64,000 nucleotides of DNA, from NCBI RefSeq assembly GCF_045291395.1, contig NZ_CP152342.1:2480001-2544000 (forward strand), given 5' to 3'. Both the position numbers and the translations under genes were made by a program. Shown one piece after another: positions 8,863 to 17,083 of the stretch; position 1 is the stretch's first letter; every line of letters begins with the position of its first letter. Under the pieces are notes generated by a model. The model searched no databases and was not told where the DNA came from. It worked only from the letters and a program-made list of their open reading frames with translations. Origin of the DNA: MR-S7 sp000400995 (GTDB lineage: Bacteria > Pseudomonadota > Gammaproteobacteria > Burkholderiales > Burkholderiaceae_C).

Positions 8863-9802
8863 GATGAACCCCCTGCGCGTGCGCGGCTGCAGGAAAGGCG
8901 ACGCGGTGGTCCGCATGGATGGCGAACGTTTCGAAATGCCGCGGCAATACCTGGGTGGACCGGGGCGACACCTCCTGCACTTCGCGCTGGAAGGACGCCG
9001 CCTGCTCCAGCGCGGACGACTGGTCCGCGCCATAGGGATAGGTCTGCACGTCCCAGTGGGTGGCGACGACCACCTTGGGCAGGCCCGTGGCTTTCAGGAG
9101 GCGCGCCGTGTATTGCCAGACCTGCAGGCGCGGACGGGCCGCCGGCACGAGAATGACCGAGGGGGTCAGCCCCTGCACCTCCCGCTCGATGTAGTTCATC
9201 GAGCCGAACAGCAGCACCTCGTGCTGGCGGAACCGGATGAGATAGCCGAAGGTGCCGCCTTCGGAGAAGGCCTTCAGAGGCAGCGGCCCCTTCAGCCCCT
9301 CAGGGACGATTCCCGCATCGAAATAGCATTTGTCGCACAGGGCCGAATGCAGGCTGGGAATGACCCGGATCGATATTTCACCGAAATCGTAATCCTCGCC
9401 GCCGCGCACGGTAATCAGCCGGTCTTCTTCCACGCCATAAGCGCTAGCGATATTGGTCGCGCTGTAGGAGCCGATGACCAGCGCACCCGTTTTCCTGGCG
9501 ATATAGGGCATGTCCATGCAGTGGTTGAAATGCGCATGGGACAGCAGAATATGCGTCGCCTCGTCGATATGCCGGTCGATGACGGCCGTATCGCTTTCCA
9601 CAATATCGTCGAAGCTGTGCGCCGGCCGCTCGTCCCCGGGAGCCGCGCTGGCGGGGAGCATGCCGAACCGCTTGCCGGAATAGCGCAGCCGCGTGAAATA
9701 GGGATCGAGCAATACCGTGTGTTTGCCGTCCGTGATTTTCCAGGCGGCGGCCCCGTAATGCGTTAACTCGATCCTGCCGTCGTCGAAATATGCCTTGCCC
9801 AT
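8855..9802 (-). CDS. MBL-fold metallohydrolase
   Basis: Metallo-beta-lactamase-fold protein of 315 residues, no signal peptide. The metal motif reads SHAHFNHCMDMP (near residues 88-99), an HxHxxH variant in which the usual Asp of HxHxDH is Asn, so metal binding may be altered. Later His candidates are in IPSLHSA and VVATHWDV. It heads a two-gene operon with the Bug protein and is inserted between metI and metQ. Third codon positions use A/T visibly more often than in neighbouring genes, hinting at a separate origin. The family is too broad to name a substrate; lactone or ester hydrolysis is typical. Confidence 0.8.
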   Translation of the reverse strand: MGKAYFDDGRIELTHYGAAAWKITDGKHTVLLDPYFTRLRYSGKRFGMLPASAAPGDERPAHSFDDIVESDTAVIDRHIDEATHILLSHAHFNHCMDMPYIARKTGALVIGSYSATNIASAYGVEEDRLITVRGGEDYDFGEISIRVIPSLHSALCDKCYFDAGIVPEGLKGPLPLKAFSEGGTFGYLIRFRQHEVLLFGSMNYIEREVQGLTPSVILVPAARPRLQVWQYTARLLKATGLPKVVVATHWDVQTYPYGADQSSALEQAASFQREVQEVSPRSTQVLPRHFETFAIHADHRVAFPAAAHAQGVHHA

Positions 9803-9923
9803 TTTCTACCCGTTGCGATGTGAATCTCCCATGGTATTCACGGCATCGACTGGTGAAAAATGCGCTTTTCGATGATCCATGTGCGGAAAACGAATTTGGT
9901 TTTGACACCCCCAAAAACGCACA

Positions 9924-9946
9924 AGGCCCTTGCATTGCAAGGGCCT
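9924..9946 (-). terminator. Terminator downstream of metI
   Basis: Perfect 11-bp inverted repeat AGGCCCTTGCA/TGCAAGGGCCT separated by one base. Read leftward it is followed by GTGCGTTTTTGGG, giving the T-run expected after metI (stop at 9973). It should isolate metNI from the MBL/Bug genes and from metQ. Confidence 0.85.
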
Positions 9947-9972
9947 CGTCGGTGGGTAACGGGGTGGGTGAC

Positions 9973-10638
9973 TCAGCGATGGCTCAGGCGCCGCACGGCC
10001 CAGTCGCCCAGGCTCTGGATGGCCTGCACGAAGAAGATCAGGATGACCACCACCGCCAGCATGATGTCGGGCAGGAAGCGCTGGTAGCCGTAGCGGATGC
10101 CCAGGTCGCCCAGCCCGCCGCCGCCGATGGCGCCGGCCATGGCCGAGTAGCCCGTGAGGCTCACGAAGCTGATCGTCAGCCCCGCCACGATGCCGGGCAG
10201 CGCCTCGGGCAGCAGTACCTTCCAGACGATCTGCCAGGTGGTGGCACCCATGGACTGGGCGGCTTCCACCAGGCCGTTGTCCACCTCGCGCAGCGCGGTT
10301 TCCACCAGCCGCGCGATGAAGGGCGCGACAGCGATGGTCAACGGCACCACGGCGGCCCAGGTGCCGATGGACGAGCCCGTGATGAAGCGCGTGAACGGGA
10401 TGATGGCCACCAGCAGGATGATGAACGGCGTGGAGCGCACGGCGTTCACGATCCAGCCCACGATCTTGTTGGCCGGGCCGTTCTCCAGCACGCCGCCCGC
10501 GTCGGTCAGGCGCAGGAACACGCCCAGCGGAATGCCCACGAGGCCGCCCACCATGCCGGAGACGCCGACCATGATGAGCGTCTCCCAGAGCGACGTGACG
10601 AACAGCTCCAGCATCATTTCGGAAAAATTCTCGAACAT
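9973..10638 (-). CDS. metI: Methionine ABC importer permease MetI
   Basis: Inner-membrane permease of the D/L-methionine importer, 221 residues with about five hydrophobic segments. The family-typical VGIPLGVFL, AVRSTPFIILLVAIIPFTR and the EAA-type loop EAAQSMGATTWQIVWKVLLP are visible, followed by SGYSAMAGAIGGGGLG-like sequence (here TGYSAMAGAIGGGGLGD). The ATG at 10638 overlaps the metN stop by one base, so the two are translationally coupled. A terminator follows 27 bases after the stop. Confidence 0.95.
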   Translation of the reverse strand: MFENFSEMMLELFVTSLWETLIMVGVSGMVGGLVGIPLGVFLRLTDAGGVLENGPANKIVGWIVNAVRSTPFIILLVAIIPFTRFITGSSIGTWAAVVPLTIAVAPFIARLVETALREVDNGLVEAAQSMGATTWQIVWKVLLPEALPGIVAGLTISFVSLTGYSAMAGAIGGGGLGDLGIRYGYQRFLPDIMLAVVVILIFFVQAIQSLGDWAVRRLSHR

Positions 10639-11681
10639 CAGTTCACCTCAACCGTCTTGACCACGACGCCCTGGGCGCGCAGGTAATCGATGGCCGCGCC
10701 GATGCGCGCCATGGGGCCGCTCGCATACACGGCGAGCGAACCGAAGGTCTGCTCCTGGATCTCGTCGATCTGCCCATGCAGGATGGACAGGTCCAGGCCC
10801 AGCTCGCGGATCAGGTGCGAGAGGATGGGCTCGTAGGCCTGCTCGCCCGCGTAAGACAGGCGCATCAGCTGCCCGCTGTCTCCCGGCGCCAGGCGCGCGG
10901 CCAGGGCGCGCACGCGCGCGAGCACGCTGGCGGGCAGTTCCTGCGGCACGATCTCGTCGATCAGGCTCTTGGTGATGTCCTGCCGAGGGCGGGTGAAGAT
11001 CTCGACCACCGGCCCCATTTCCACGATGCGGCCCGCGTCGATGACGGCCACGCGGTCGGCGATCTGCTTGATGACCTGCATCTGGTGCGTGATGAGCACC
11101 ACCGTCACGCCCAGCTCGCGGTTCACCTGGCGCAGCAGGTCGAGGATGGAGCGCGTGGTCTCCGGGTCCAGCGCGGAGGTGGCCTCGTCCGACAGCAGCA
11201 CCTTGGGGTTGCTGGCCAGCGCGCGGGCGATGCCCACGCGCTGCTTCTGCCCGCCGGAGATCTGCGCCGGGTAGCGGTCGGCCAGGTGGGCCAGGCCCAC
11301 CAGTTCCAGCAGCGGCCCGACGCGCTGCCGGATCGCGGCCCCGGACATGCCCGCCAGTTCCAGCGGCAGGGCGGCGTTCTCGAACACCGTGCGCGAGGAC
11401 AGCAGGTTGAAGTGCTGGAACACCATGCCGATCTCGCGGCGCGCAGCGCGCAGCGCGGCGTCGTCCAGCTGCGTCATGTCGCGCCCGGCCACCACCACCT
11501 GGCCCTTGGTCGGCCGGTTGAGCAGGTTGATGACGCGCACCAGCGAGCTCTTGCCCGCGCCGGAGCGGCCGATGATGCCGAACACCTCGCCGGGCGTGAC
11601 ATGCAGGTCGATGCCGCGCAGGGCCTCGACGGGGCCTTGCGGGCCCGGGTAGATCTGGGTGATACCCCTAAGTTCGATCAT
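10638..11681 (-). CDS. metN: Methionine ABC importer ATPase MetN
   Basis: ATP-binding subunit of the methionine importer, 347 residues. Walker A GRSGAGKSSL (near 39), signature ISGGQKQRVGIARAL, Walker B VLLSDEATSALDPET and the LITHQMQVIK switch are all present, and the C-terminal NIL/ACT-like domain (from about residue 265) that senses methionine and inhibits the ATPase is complete. I chose the ATG at 11681 (MIELRGITQIY) rather than a TTG two codons upstream. It is followed by metI. The 207-base leader upstream contains a hairpin and a degenerate repeat but no riboswitch that I recognise. Confidence 0.95.
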   Translation of the reverse strand: MIELRGITQIYPGPQGPVEALRGIDLHVTPGEVFGIIGRSGAGKSSLVRVINLLNRPTKGQVVVAGRDMTQLDDAALRAARREIGMVFQHFNLLSSRTVFENAALPLELAGMSGAAIRQRVGPLLELVGLAHLADRYPAQISGGQKQRVGIARALASNPKVLLSDEATSALDPETTRSILDLLRQVNRELGVTVVLITHQMQVIKQIADRVAVIDAGRIVEMGPVVEIFTRPRQDITKSLIDEIVPQELPASVLARVRALAARLAPGDSGQLMRLSYAGEQAYEPILSHLIRELGLDLSILHGQIDEIQEQTFGSLAVYASGPMARIGAAIDYLRAQGVVVKTVEVN

Positions 11682-11804
11682 GAGCAATACAAGCGCAAAC
11701 GCCGCACGGAGCCCGGGCGGCGTGGACTGCGGTTCAATGGAAGCGGCTGAATGTAATGGCCCGTCATGACAAGCACAACGAACAAAAAGTTGGGTGGTTA
11801 GACA

Positions 11805-11819
11805 GCCTCGTCATGAGGC
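11805..11819 (-). terminator. Small hairpin upstream of metN, possible terminator of the kinase gene
   Basis: GCCTC/GAGGC stem with a five-base loop. Read leftward it is followed about 15 bases later by a CTTTTTG tract. The stem is short and the T-tract distant, so termination of the upstream kinase transcript is only possible. Confidence 0.3.
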
Positions 11820-11840
11820 CACCGCTTGCCCCTCAGCTCC

Positions 11841-11890
11841 TGAAAACATAGCTGCATGCGCTGGATGCGCAAGCCGAGGGGCGGTATTTT
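11841..11890. repeat. Dispersed palindromic repeat, degenerate copy at kinase 3' end
   Basis: TGAAAACATAGCTGCATGCG followed by a degraded CTGGATGCGCAAGCC arm and a TTTT end. It matches the reversed form of the element (ATAGCTG...GCGCT...AAGC...TTTT) with several changes. It abuts the stop codon of the hybrid kinase at 11889. Confidence 0.6.
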
Positions 11891-13967
11891 ACGCCCCGGC
11901 CGGCGCGCTGCCGCAACTGCCCATCATCTGGCGTACCTTGTCCACGAAGGCCGGCGCATCGAACGGCTTCACCAGCAATTCCATGTTGCAGCCCAGCAGG
12001 TTGGGGCTGGCAGCCGCCCGTTCAGCGTAGCCGGTCATGAGCAGTACGCGGATGTTTGGCAGCTTCTCGCACGCGAAGTCGGCCACCTGCCGGCCGTTGG
12101 GGCCGGGCAGCCCTACGTCGGTGACCAGCAGGTCGAAGTGCAACGCGCCCGACAGCAGCACCATCGCCTCGTGGCCGGTGGCCGCCTGCATCACCTGGAA
12201 GCCCATGTCGCGCAGCAGTTCCACCACCAGCGCGCGCACGGTGGCATCGTCCTCCACCACCAGCACGGAGTCGCGCCGCTTGGCGGCGGCCTGCAGGTCC
12301 AGCCGCGGGTACGGCTCGTCGCTGGGCGGCTGCTCTGTGCGCGGCAGGTACAGGTGCATGGTGGTGCCGCTGCCGGGGCGGCTGTCGATCTCCACCGCGC
12401 CGCCGGTCTGGCGCATGTAGCCGTAGATCATGGACAGCCCCAGCCCCGTGCCCTGGCCGATGGGCTTGGTGGTGAAGAAGGGGTCGAACGCGCGCTCGAT
12501 CACGTCCGGCGTCATGCCCGTGCCCGTGTCCGCCACGCTCACGCGCACGTAGTCGCCCGGCGCCAGGCCGCCCGGCCCTTCGTGGCGGCCGGGCTGCGCC
12601 GCGACCACCACGTTGGCGGCGGACACGCGCAGGTCGCCGCCGCCCGGCATGGCGTCGCGCGCATTGATGGCCAGGTTCAGCACCGCGCTCTCGAACTGGT
12701 GCCGGTCGGTGCGCACGCTCCACAGACCCTCGGGCAGATCGCTGGACAGCGTGATGTTCTCCACGCAGCTGCTGCGCAGCATGGGCTCGAGCCCGCGCAG
12801 CACGGCCGCCACGTCGGTAGGCCGCACGTCCAGCGGCTGGCGGCGCGAGAACGCCAGCAGCCGCTGCGTGAGCGAGGCGGCGCGCCGCGCGGAGGCCAGC
12901 GCCGACTCGATGTAGCGCTCCACCTCCTGCGTGCGCCCCTGCTGCAGCCGCCGGTGCATGAGCTGCAGCGGCAGCATGATGCCCTGCAGCATGTTGTTGA
13001 AGTCGTGCGCGATACCGCCGGTGAGCTGGCCGATGGCCTCCATCTTCTGGCTCTGGCGCAGGCGCTCCTCGACCTCGGCCAGGGCCTTCTCACGCATCAG
13101 GTCCTCGGTCACGTCGCGCCCCACGGCATGCACGAAGCCGTCGGCCGCGACCACCGACCAGGCGATCCAGCGCACCTCGCCGCTGCGTTGCACGAAGCGC
13201 AGGCGCAACTGGCGCCGCGGCGTGCCGGTGCTCAGCAGCGTGGTCTCCACGTCGAGCGCCTGCACGTCGCCCTCGAACACGAAGTCGCGCACATGGCGCC
13301 CCACGCTCTCGCCCTCGCTCCATCCCAGGGCCGCCGTCCAGCCAGGGTTGGCGGCGACGATGACGCCGTCGAAGCGCGAGACGATCATCAGCGCGTCCGA
13401 GATTTCCCACAGCCGGTCGCGGTCTGCCGTGCGCTCGACCACCTGCTGCTCCAGCGATGACGCCTCCTCGCGCAGCTGCTGCTGGGCCTTGTGGGCCTGC
13501 GTGGTCTCGATCACCGTGTCCACCCAGCCCGCAACCATGCCGTGCTCGTCGCGCACGGGGCTGTAGCAGAAGGTGAAGTAGGCCTGCTCGTCGTAGCCGT
13601 AGCGGCGCACCACCAGCGGCATGTCGGCGAGGAAGGTGGCCTCGCCCGCCCGCGCACGCGCGGCGATGGGGCCTATCGTGTCCCACGCCTCCGCCCAGAC
13701 CTCGTGGAACGGCCGGCCCAGCGCCTCGGGCTTGTCGCCCAGGATGGTGCGGAAGGCGTCGTTGTAGAGCGTGGTCTGGTGCTCGCCCCAGACCAGGCAC
13801 TTGGGGAAATGCGAGGCCAGCACCATGTCCAGCGCCACGCGCAGCGCCAGGGGCCAGGTGTCGATGGGGCCCAGCGGATGCGCGGCCCACGGATAGGCGC
13901 GCACCTTCTCGCTCATGTCGCCAGGTGCCCGGGGAAAGGTTGCGGCAGGGAGCTTGGAATCGGCCAT
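11889..13967 (-). CDS. PAS-containing hybrid sensor histidine kinase/response regulator
   Basis: A 692-residue cytosolic hybrid kinase. Order of domains: PAS-like segment (about 35-160), coiled-coil (160-190), second PAS (about 195-300), HisKA with the phosphoacceptor His in IAHDFNN (near residue 320), HATPase with N box NLAINARDAMPGG, G1 DTGTGM and G2 GQGTGLGLSM, then a C-terminal receiver with acidic pocket VVEDD, phospho-Asp in VTDVGLPG (near 616) and Lys in LLVKPFD. No transmembrane segment is seen. The PAS arrangement suggests sensing of a soluble signal, redox or light; no cofactor residue can be assigned. Divergent from the MFS gene at 14048. A cognate output protein is not adjacent. 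Confidence 0.92.
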   Translation of the reverse strand: MADSKLPAATFPRAPGDMSEKVRAYPWAAHPLGPIDTWPLALRVALDMVLASHFPKCLVWGEHQTTLYNDAFRTILGDKPEALGRPFHEVWAEAWDTIGPIAARARAGEATFLADMPLVVRRYGYDEQAYFTFCYSPVRDEHGMVAGWVDTVIETTQAHKAQQQLREEASSLEQQVVERTADRDRLWEISDALMIVSRFDGVIVAANPGWTAALGWSEGESVGRHVRDFVFEGDVQALDVETTLLSTGTPRRQLRLRFVQRSGEVRWIAWSVVAADGFVHAVGRDVTEDLMREKALAEVEERLRQSQKMEAIGQLTGGIAHDFNNMLQGIMLPLQLMHRRLQQGRTQEVERYIESALASARRAASLTQRLLAFSRRQPLDVRPTDVAAVLRGLEPMLRSSCVENITLSSDLPEGLWSVRTDRHQFESAVLNLAINARDAMPGGGDLRVSAANVVVAAQPGRHEGPGGLAPGDYVRVSVADTGTGMTPDVIERAFDPFFTTKPIGQGTGLGLSMIYGYMRQTGGAVEIDSRPGSGTTMHLYLPRTEQPPSDEPYPRLDLQAAAKRRDSVLVVEDDATVRALVVELLRDMGFQVMQAATGHEAMVLLSGALHFDLLVTDVGLPGPNGRQVADFACEKLPNIRVLLMTGYAERAAASPNLLGCNMELLVKPFDAPAFVDKVRQMMGSCGSAPAGA

Positions 13968-14047
13968 AGATGCGCTGTGGTGGGTGCTGCGCCAGTCTAG
14001 CCGCGAACGGGCGGCAGCGCACCGCGCGGTACCATGCCCCGTCGCCT

Positions 14048-15271
14048 ATGCAAAAACCCTGGTCTCCCGTCGTCTGGATCGGCTACGCCATGTGCGTCGG
14101 CGTCATGGGCACCGCGCTCGCCAGCCCGCTCTACCCGCTGTACCAGCAGGCATGGGGGCTCAGGCCCAGCGACATCACGCACATCTTCGTGGTCTACATG
14201 TTCGGCGCGCTGGCCAGCCTGATGTTCCTCGGACGGCTCACGCAGCGCTACGGCGCGCTTTCCATCCTGCGCACCGGGCTCGTGCTGATGACGGCGGGCT
14301 TGCTGCTCTCGGCGCTGGCGTGGAACACGCCGGTCTTCATGCTGGCGCGCACCATGATCGGCCTGGCCTCGGGGATGATCACCACCTCCGCCTCCACCGG
14401 CATGGTGCAGGCCAGCCCGGGGCGCGACCCGCGCCGCACGGCGGCGCTCACCTCCATGGCGATCACGCTGGGCTTCGGCCTGGGGCCGCTGGTGGGCGGC
14501 CTCATCGCGCAGTGGGCGCCCTGGCCGCTCGTCACCGCCTACCTGCCCACGGCTGCCATGGGCCTGCTGGCCGTCTACGCGCTGCACCGGCTGGAGGGCC
14601 TGCCCGCCCCGGTGCAGGACACGCTGCCGCCCGGCACCTGGCGCGGCGTCATCGCCCAGTGGAGGCCGCGCATGACCCGCCCGCCGCGCGCGCGCCGGCG
14701 CCAGTTCTGGCTGGCCAGCATGGGCGCGTTCAGCGCGTTCGGCATGTTCAGCCTGTATTCCTCGCTGGCGCCCAGCTTCATGCGCGAAATCGTGCCGTGG
14801 CACGGCCCGGCCGTGAGCGGCCTGTCGATCGCGATGATCCTGTTCCTGTCGTCCGCCTTCCAGTTCCTGGTGCGCAACTGGCGCACCAAGCGCGTGGTGC
14901 TGACCAGCGGCGTGGCCCTGGTGCTGTGCAACCTGCTGCTGGTGGCGACTACGCTCACCGGCCACACGGCCGTGTTCGTGGCCGCTGTGCTGATGACCGC
15001 CTTCGGCCACGGCCTGGCCAGCGTGGCGGGCATGGGCGTGATCAGCAAGCTCACCCAGCCGCACGAGCGCGGCGGGCTGCTGTCGTCGTACCTGATCGTG
15101 GGCTACCTGGGCACCATCGTGCCAATCTTGGGCATGGGCTGGCTGTCGGACCACCTCGGGTTGCATCGCGCGCTGCTGGTGTTTTGCGGTGCGATGGCGC
15201 TGTTGTGCGCCACGGTCACTTTTCTGGCAGCGCGCACCGAGGAGATTCCGGTGCCACAGCAGGTGCCTTGA
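14048..15271 (+). CDS. MFS transporter
   Basis: Major facilitator superfamily permease, 407 residues, about 12 hydrophobic segments with a central cytoplasmic loop rich in Arg (about residues 195-220). The N-half has GMITTSASTGMVQ and the motif-A-like region FLGRLTQRYG between segments 2 and 3. The reading frame is open upstream, but the ATG at 14048 (MQKPWSPVVW) directly precedes the first membrane segment. It is divergent from the hybrid kinase and stands alone. Substrate unknown; drug or metabolite efflux is typical. Confidence 0.87.
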   Translation: MQKPWSPVVWIGYAMCVGVMGTALASPLYPLYQQAWGLRPSDITHIFVVYMFGALASLMFLGRLTQRYGALSILRTGLVLMTAGLLLSALAWNTPVFMLARTMIGLASGMITTSASTGMVQASPGRDPRRTAALTSMAITLGFGLGPLVGGLIAQWAPWPLVTAYLPTAAMGLLAVYALHRLEGLPAPVQDTLPPGTWRGVIAQWRPRMTRPPRARRRQFWLASMGAFSAFGMFSLYSSLAPSFMREIVPWHGPAVSGLSIAMILFLSSAFQFLVRNWRTKRVVLTSGVALVLCNLLLVATTLTGHTAVFVAAVLMTAFGHGLASVAGMGVISKLTQPHERGGLLSSYLIVGYLGTIVPILGMGWLSDHLGLHRALLVFCGAMALLCATVTFLAARTEEIPVPQQVP

Positions 15272-15325
15272 ACGCGCGTACCGGCAATGTCACTGCACTC
15301 CCATATTGCGGGTCCAGGCAAGTCC

Positions 15326-15790
15326 CTATACCAAAGGCACCGCCGTCTCGAACTTCGCGCAGTGCATCGCGAACGTGCTCTTGAAGTTGCGCACGTTGTT
15401 GTTCGACGAGAAAACCGCCCGTGTGAACGCGTGGTAGTGCTCCATCGACGGCGCATTCACGATCAGCAGGAAGTCGAACTCGCCCGACACCTCGTAGCAC
15501 GCCTGCACATCGTCCTCGGCCAGCATGCGCTGCTCGAACGCACGCAGCAGTGCGTCGTTCTGCTTGTCCAGCTCCACCGACACGAAGGCCGTCAGCGCCC
15601 GTCCCACCTTGCGCCGGTCCACCAGGGCCACCTGCTTGAGCAGGACCCCCGATTCGCGCAACTGGGCCACGCGCCGCTGCACCGTGGCGGGCGAGCTGTG
15701 CACGCGCTCGGCCAGCGTGCGCACCGGCAGCGATGCGTCCTGCTGCAGCAGGGTGAGTATCTGGGTGTCGAGGTGGTCCAGCGGGGCCAT
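15326..15790 (-). CDS. Lrp/AsnC-family transcriptional regulator
   Basis: A 154-residue Lrp/AsnC regulator. N-terminal helix-turn-helix: LDTQILTLLQQDASLPVRTL, then AERVHSSPATVQRRVAQLRESG (residues 5-50). C-terminal ligand-binding (RAM) domain from about residue 65, ending in NVRNFKSTFAMHCAKFETAVPL, which is typical. ATG at 15790. It is transcribed away from the amidohydrolase operon at 15902 with 111 bases between, so it most likely controls those amino-acid-derivative catabolic genes in response to their substrate. Confidence 0.92.
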   Translation of the reverse strand: MAPLDHLDTQILTLLQQDASLPVRTLAERVHSSPATVQRRVAQLRESGVLLKQVALVDRRKVGRALTAFVSVELDKQNDALLRAFEQRMLAEDDVQACYEVSGEFDFLLIVNAPSMEHYHAFTRAVFSSNNNVRNFKSTFAMHCAKFETAVPLV

Positions 15791-15901
15791 GGCGGTCAGC
15801 GGTACAAAAGGGGAAGATAGACGGCTATTGTGCGTGCTTTGTCCCGCAATGGGCCTGCATTGCGGTGAAACGTCCCACGGCGGAGCGCCAAGAATCACGC
15901 C

Positions 15902-17083
15902 ATGGACCACACCGCCCCAGACGACTTTTCCGGCCAGCTCGTGCGCTGGCGCCGCCATCTGCACCAGCACCCCGAAACCGGCTTCAACGAACAGCGCACG
16001 TCCGATTACGTGGCCGGCATCCTCCAGGCCCTGGGCCTGGAGGTGCGCCGGGGCATCGGCGGCACGGGCGTGGTGGCCAGCCTCACGGCCGGCACCGGCA
16101 CGCGCGCCATCGGCATCCGGGCCGACATGGATGCGCTGGCCATCGCCGAGGCAGTGGGCCCGGACCAGGGCCGCGCCCACGCCTCGCGCAATGCGGGCTG
16201 CATGCATGCCTGCGGGCACGACGGCCACATGGCCATGGCGCTGGGCGCCGCGCGGCTGCTGGCCGAGCGGCGGGACTTCGACGGCACGGTGCGCTTCATC
16301 TTCCAGCCCGCCGAGGAGCATGGGCGCGGCGCCGCCGCGATGATGGCCGACGGACTGTTCGAACGCTTTCCGGTGGACGAGATCTACGGCGCGCACAACA
16401 TGCCGGGCATGGCCGAAGGCCGCATCGCCACGCGCGCGGGCGGCATCATGGCCAGCGAGGACAACTTCGCCATCCACATCACCGGCCGGGGCGGCCACGC
16501 CGCGCGCCCGCACATGGGCGTGGACCCGCTGGTGATCGGCGCGCAGATCGTGCTGGCGCTGCAGACCATCGTGGCGCGCGCCGTCGATCCGGGCGACAGC
16601 GCCGTGGTGTCGTGCACCGAGTTCATCACCGACGGCATCCGCAACGCCATCCCCACGCACGTGACCATCAAGGGGGACACGCGCAGCTATTCGCCCGCCG
16701 TGCAGGCGCTGCTGGAGGCGCGCATGCGCGCCATCTGCGAAGGGCTGTGCGCCGCGCACGGCGCGCACTGCACGGTGGAATACACGCACGAGTTCGCGCC
16801 CACCGTGAACTGGCCCGCCTGCACCGACGCCGCCGTGGCCGCCGCCACCGCCATCGTGGGCGCGGACCAGGTGGACGCCGACGTCGCGCCCATGATGATC
16901 TCGGAAGACTTCGGCGCCTTCCTGCGCCACGTGCCCGGCGCGTTCGTGTTCATCGGCAACGGCGCGGGCGACAGCCCCGGCGGCGTGCCGCTGCACAACG
17001 CCCGCTACGACTTCAACGACCGCGTGCTACCCGTCGGCGCGCGCTATTTCGCGGAAATCGCCCGCCGCCGCCTCACGCCATGA
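15902..17083 (+). CDS. M20-family amidohydrolase (hippurate-hydrolase/IAA-amino-acid hydrolase type)
   Basis: Binuclear-metal M20D amidohydrolase, 393 residues, cytosolic. It starts RRHLHQHPETGFNEQRTSDY, a hallmark of the family. Metal and catalytic residues are visible in RADMDAL, CMHACGHDGHMA, QPAEEHGRGAA, GAHNMPG and LHNARYDFND. The central dimerisation domain contains GRGGHAARPHMGVDPL. It would cleave an N-acyl or N-aryl amide of an amino acid. Its stop overlaps the start of the next gene by four bases (ATGA), tying it to the ammonia-lyase/carbamoylase fusion in one operon that is probably controlled by the divergent Lrp regulator. Confidence 0.92.
   Translation: MDHTAPDDFSGQLVRWRRHLHQHPETGFNEQRTSDYVAGILQALGLEVRRGIGGTGVVASLTAGTGTRAIGIRADMDALAIAEAVGPDQGRAHASRNAGCMHACGHDGHMAMALGAARLLAERRDFDGTVRFIFQPAEEHGRGAAAMMADGLFERFPVDEIYGAHNMPGMAEGRIATRAGGIMASEDNFAIHITGRGGHAARPHMGVDPLVIGAQIVLALQTIVARAVDPGDSAVVSCTEFITDGIRNAIPTHVTIKGDTRSYSPAVQALLEARMRAICEGLCAAHGAHCTVEYTHEFAPTVNWPACTDAAVAAATAIVGADQVDADVAPMMISEDFGAFLRHVPGAFVFIGNGAGDSPGGVPLHNARYDFNDRVLPVGARYFAEIARRRLTP

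Noticed and set aside
11682..11888. SAM riboswitch in the metN leader
   Set aside because: There is a small hairpin, but no conserved SAM-I or SAM-II core that I can recognise.
15865..17079. Upstream extension of the ammonia-lyase fusion frame
   Set aside because: It overlaps the M20 amidohydrolase gene in another frame and is Arg/Gly/His-rich shadow sequence; the ATGA overlap fixes the start at 17080.
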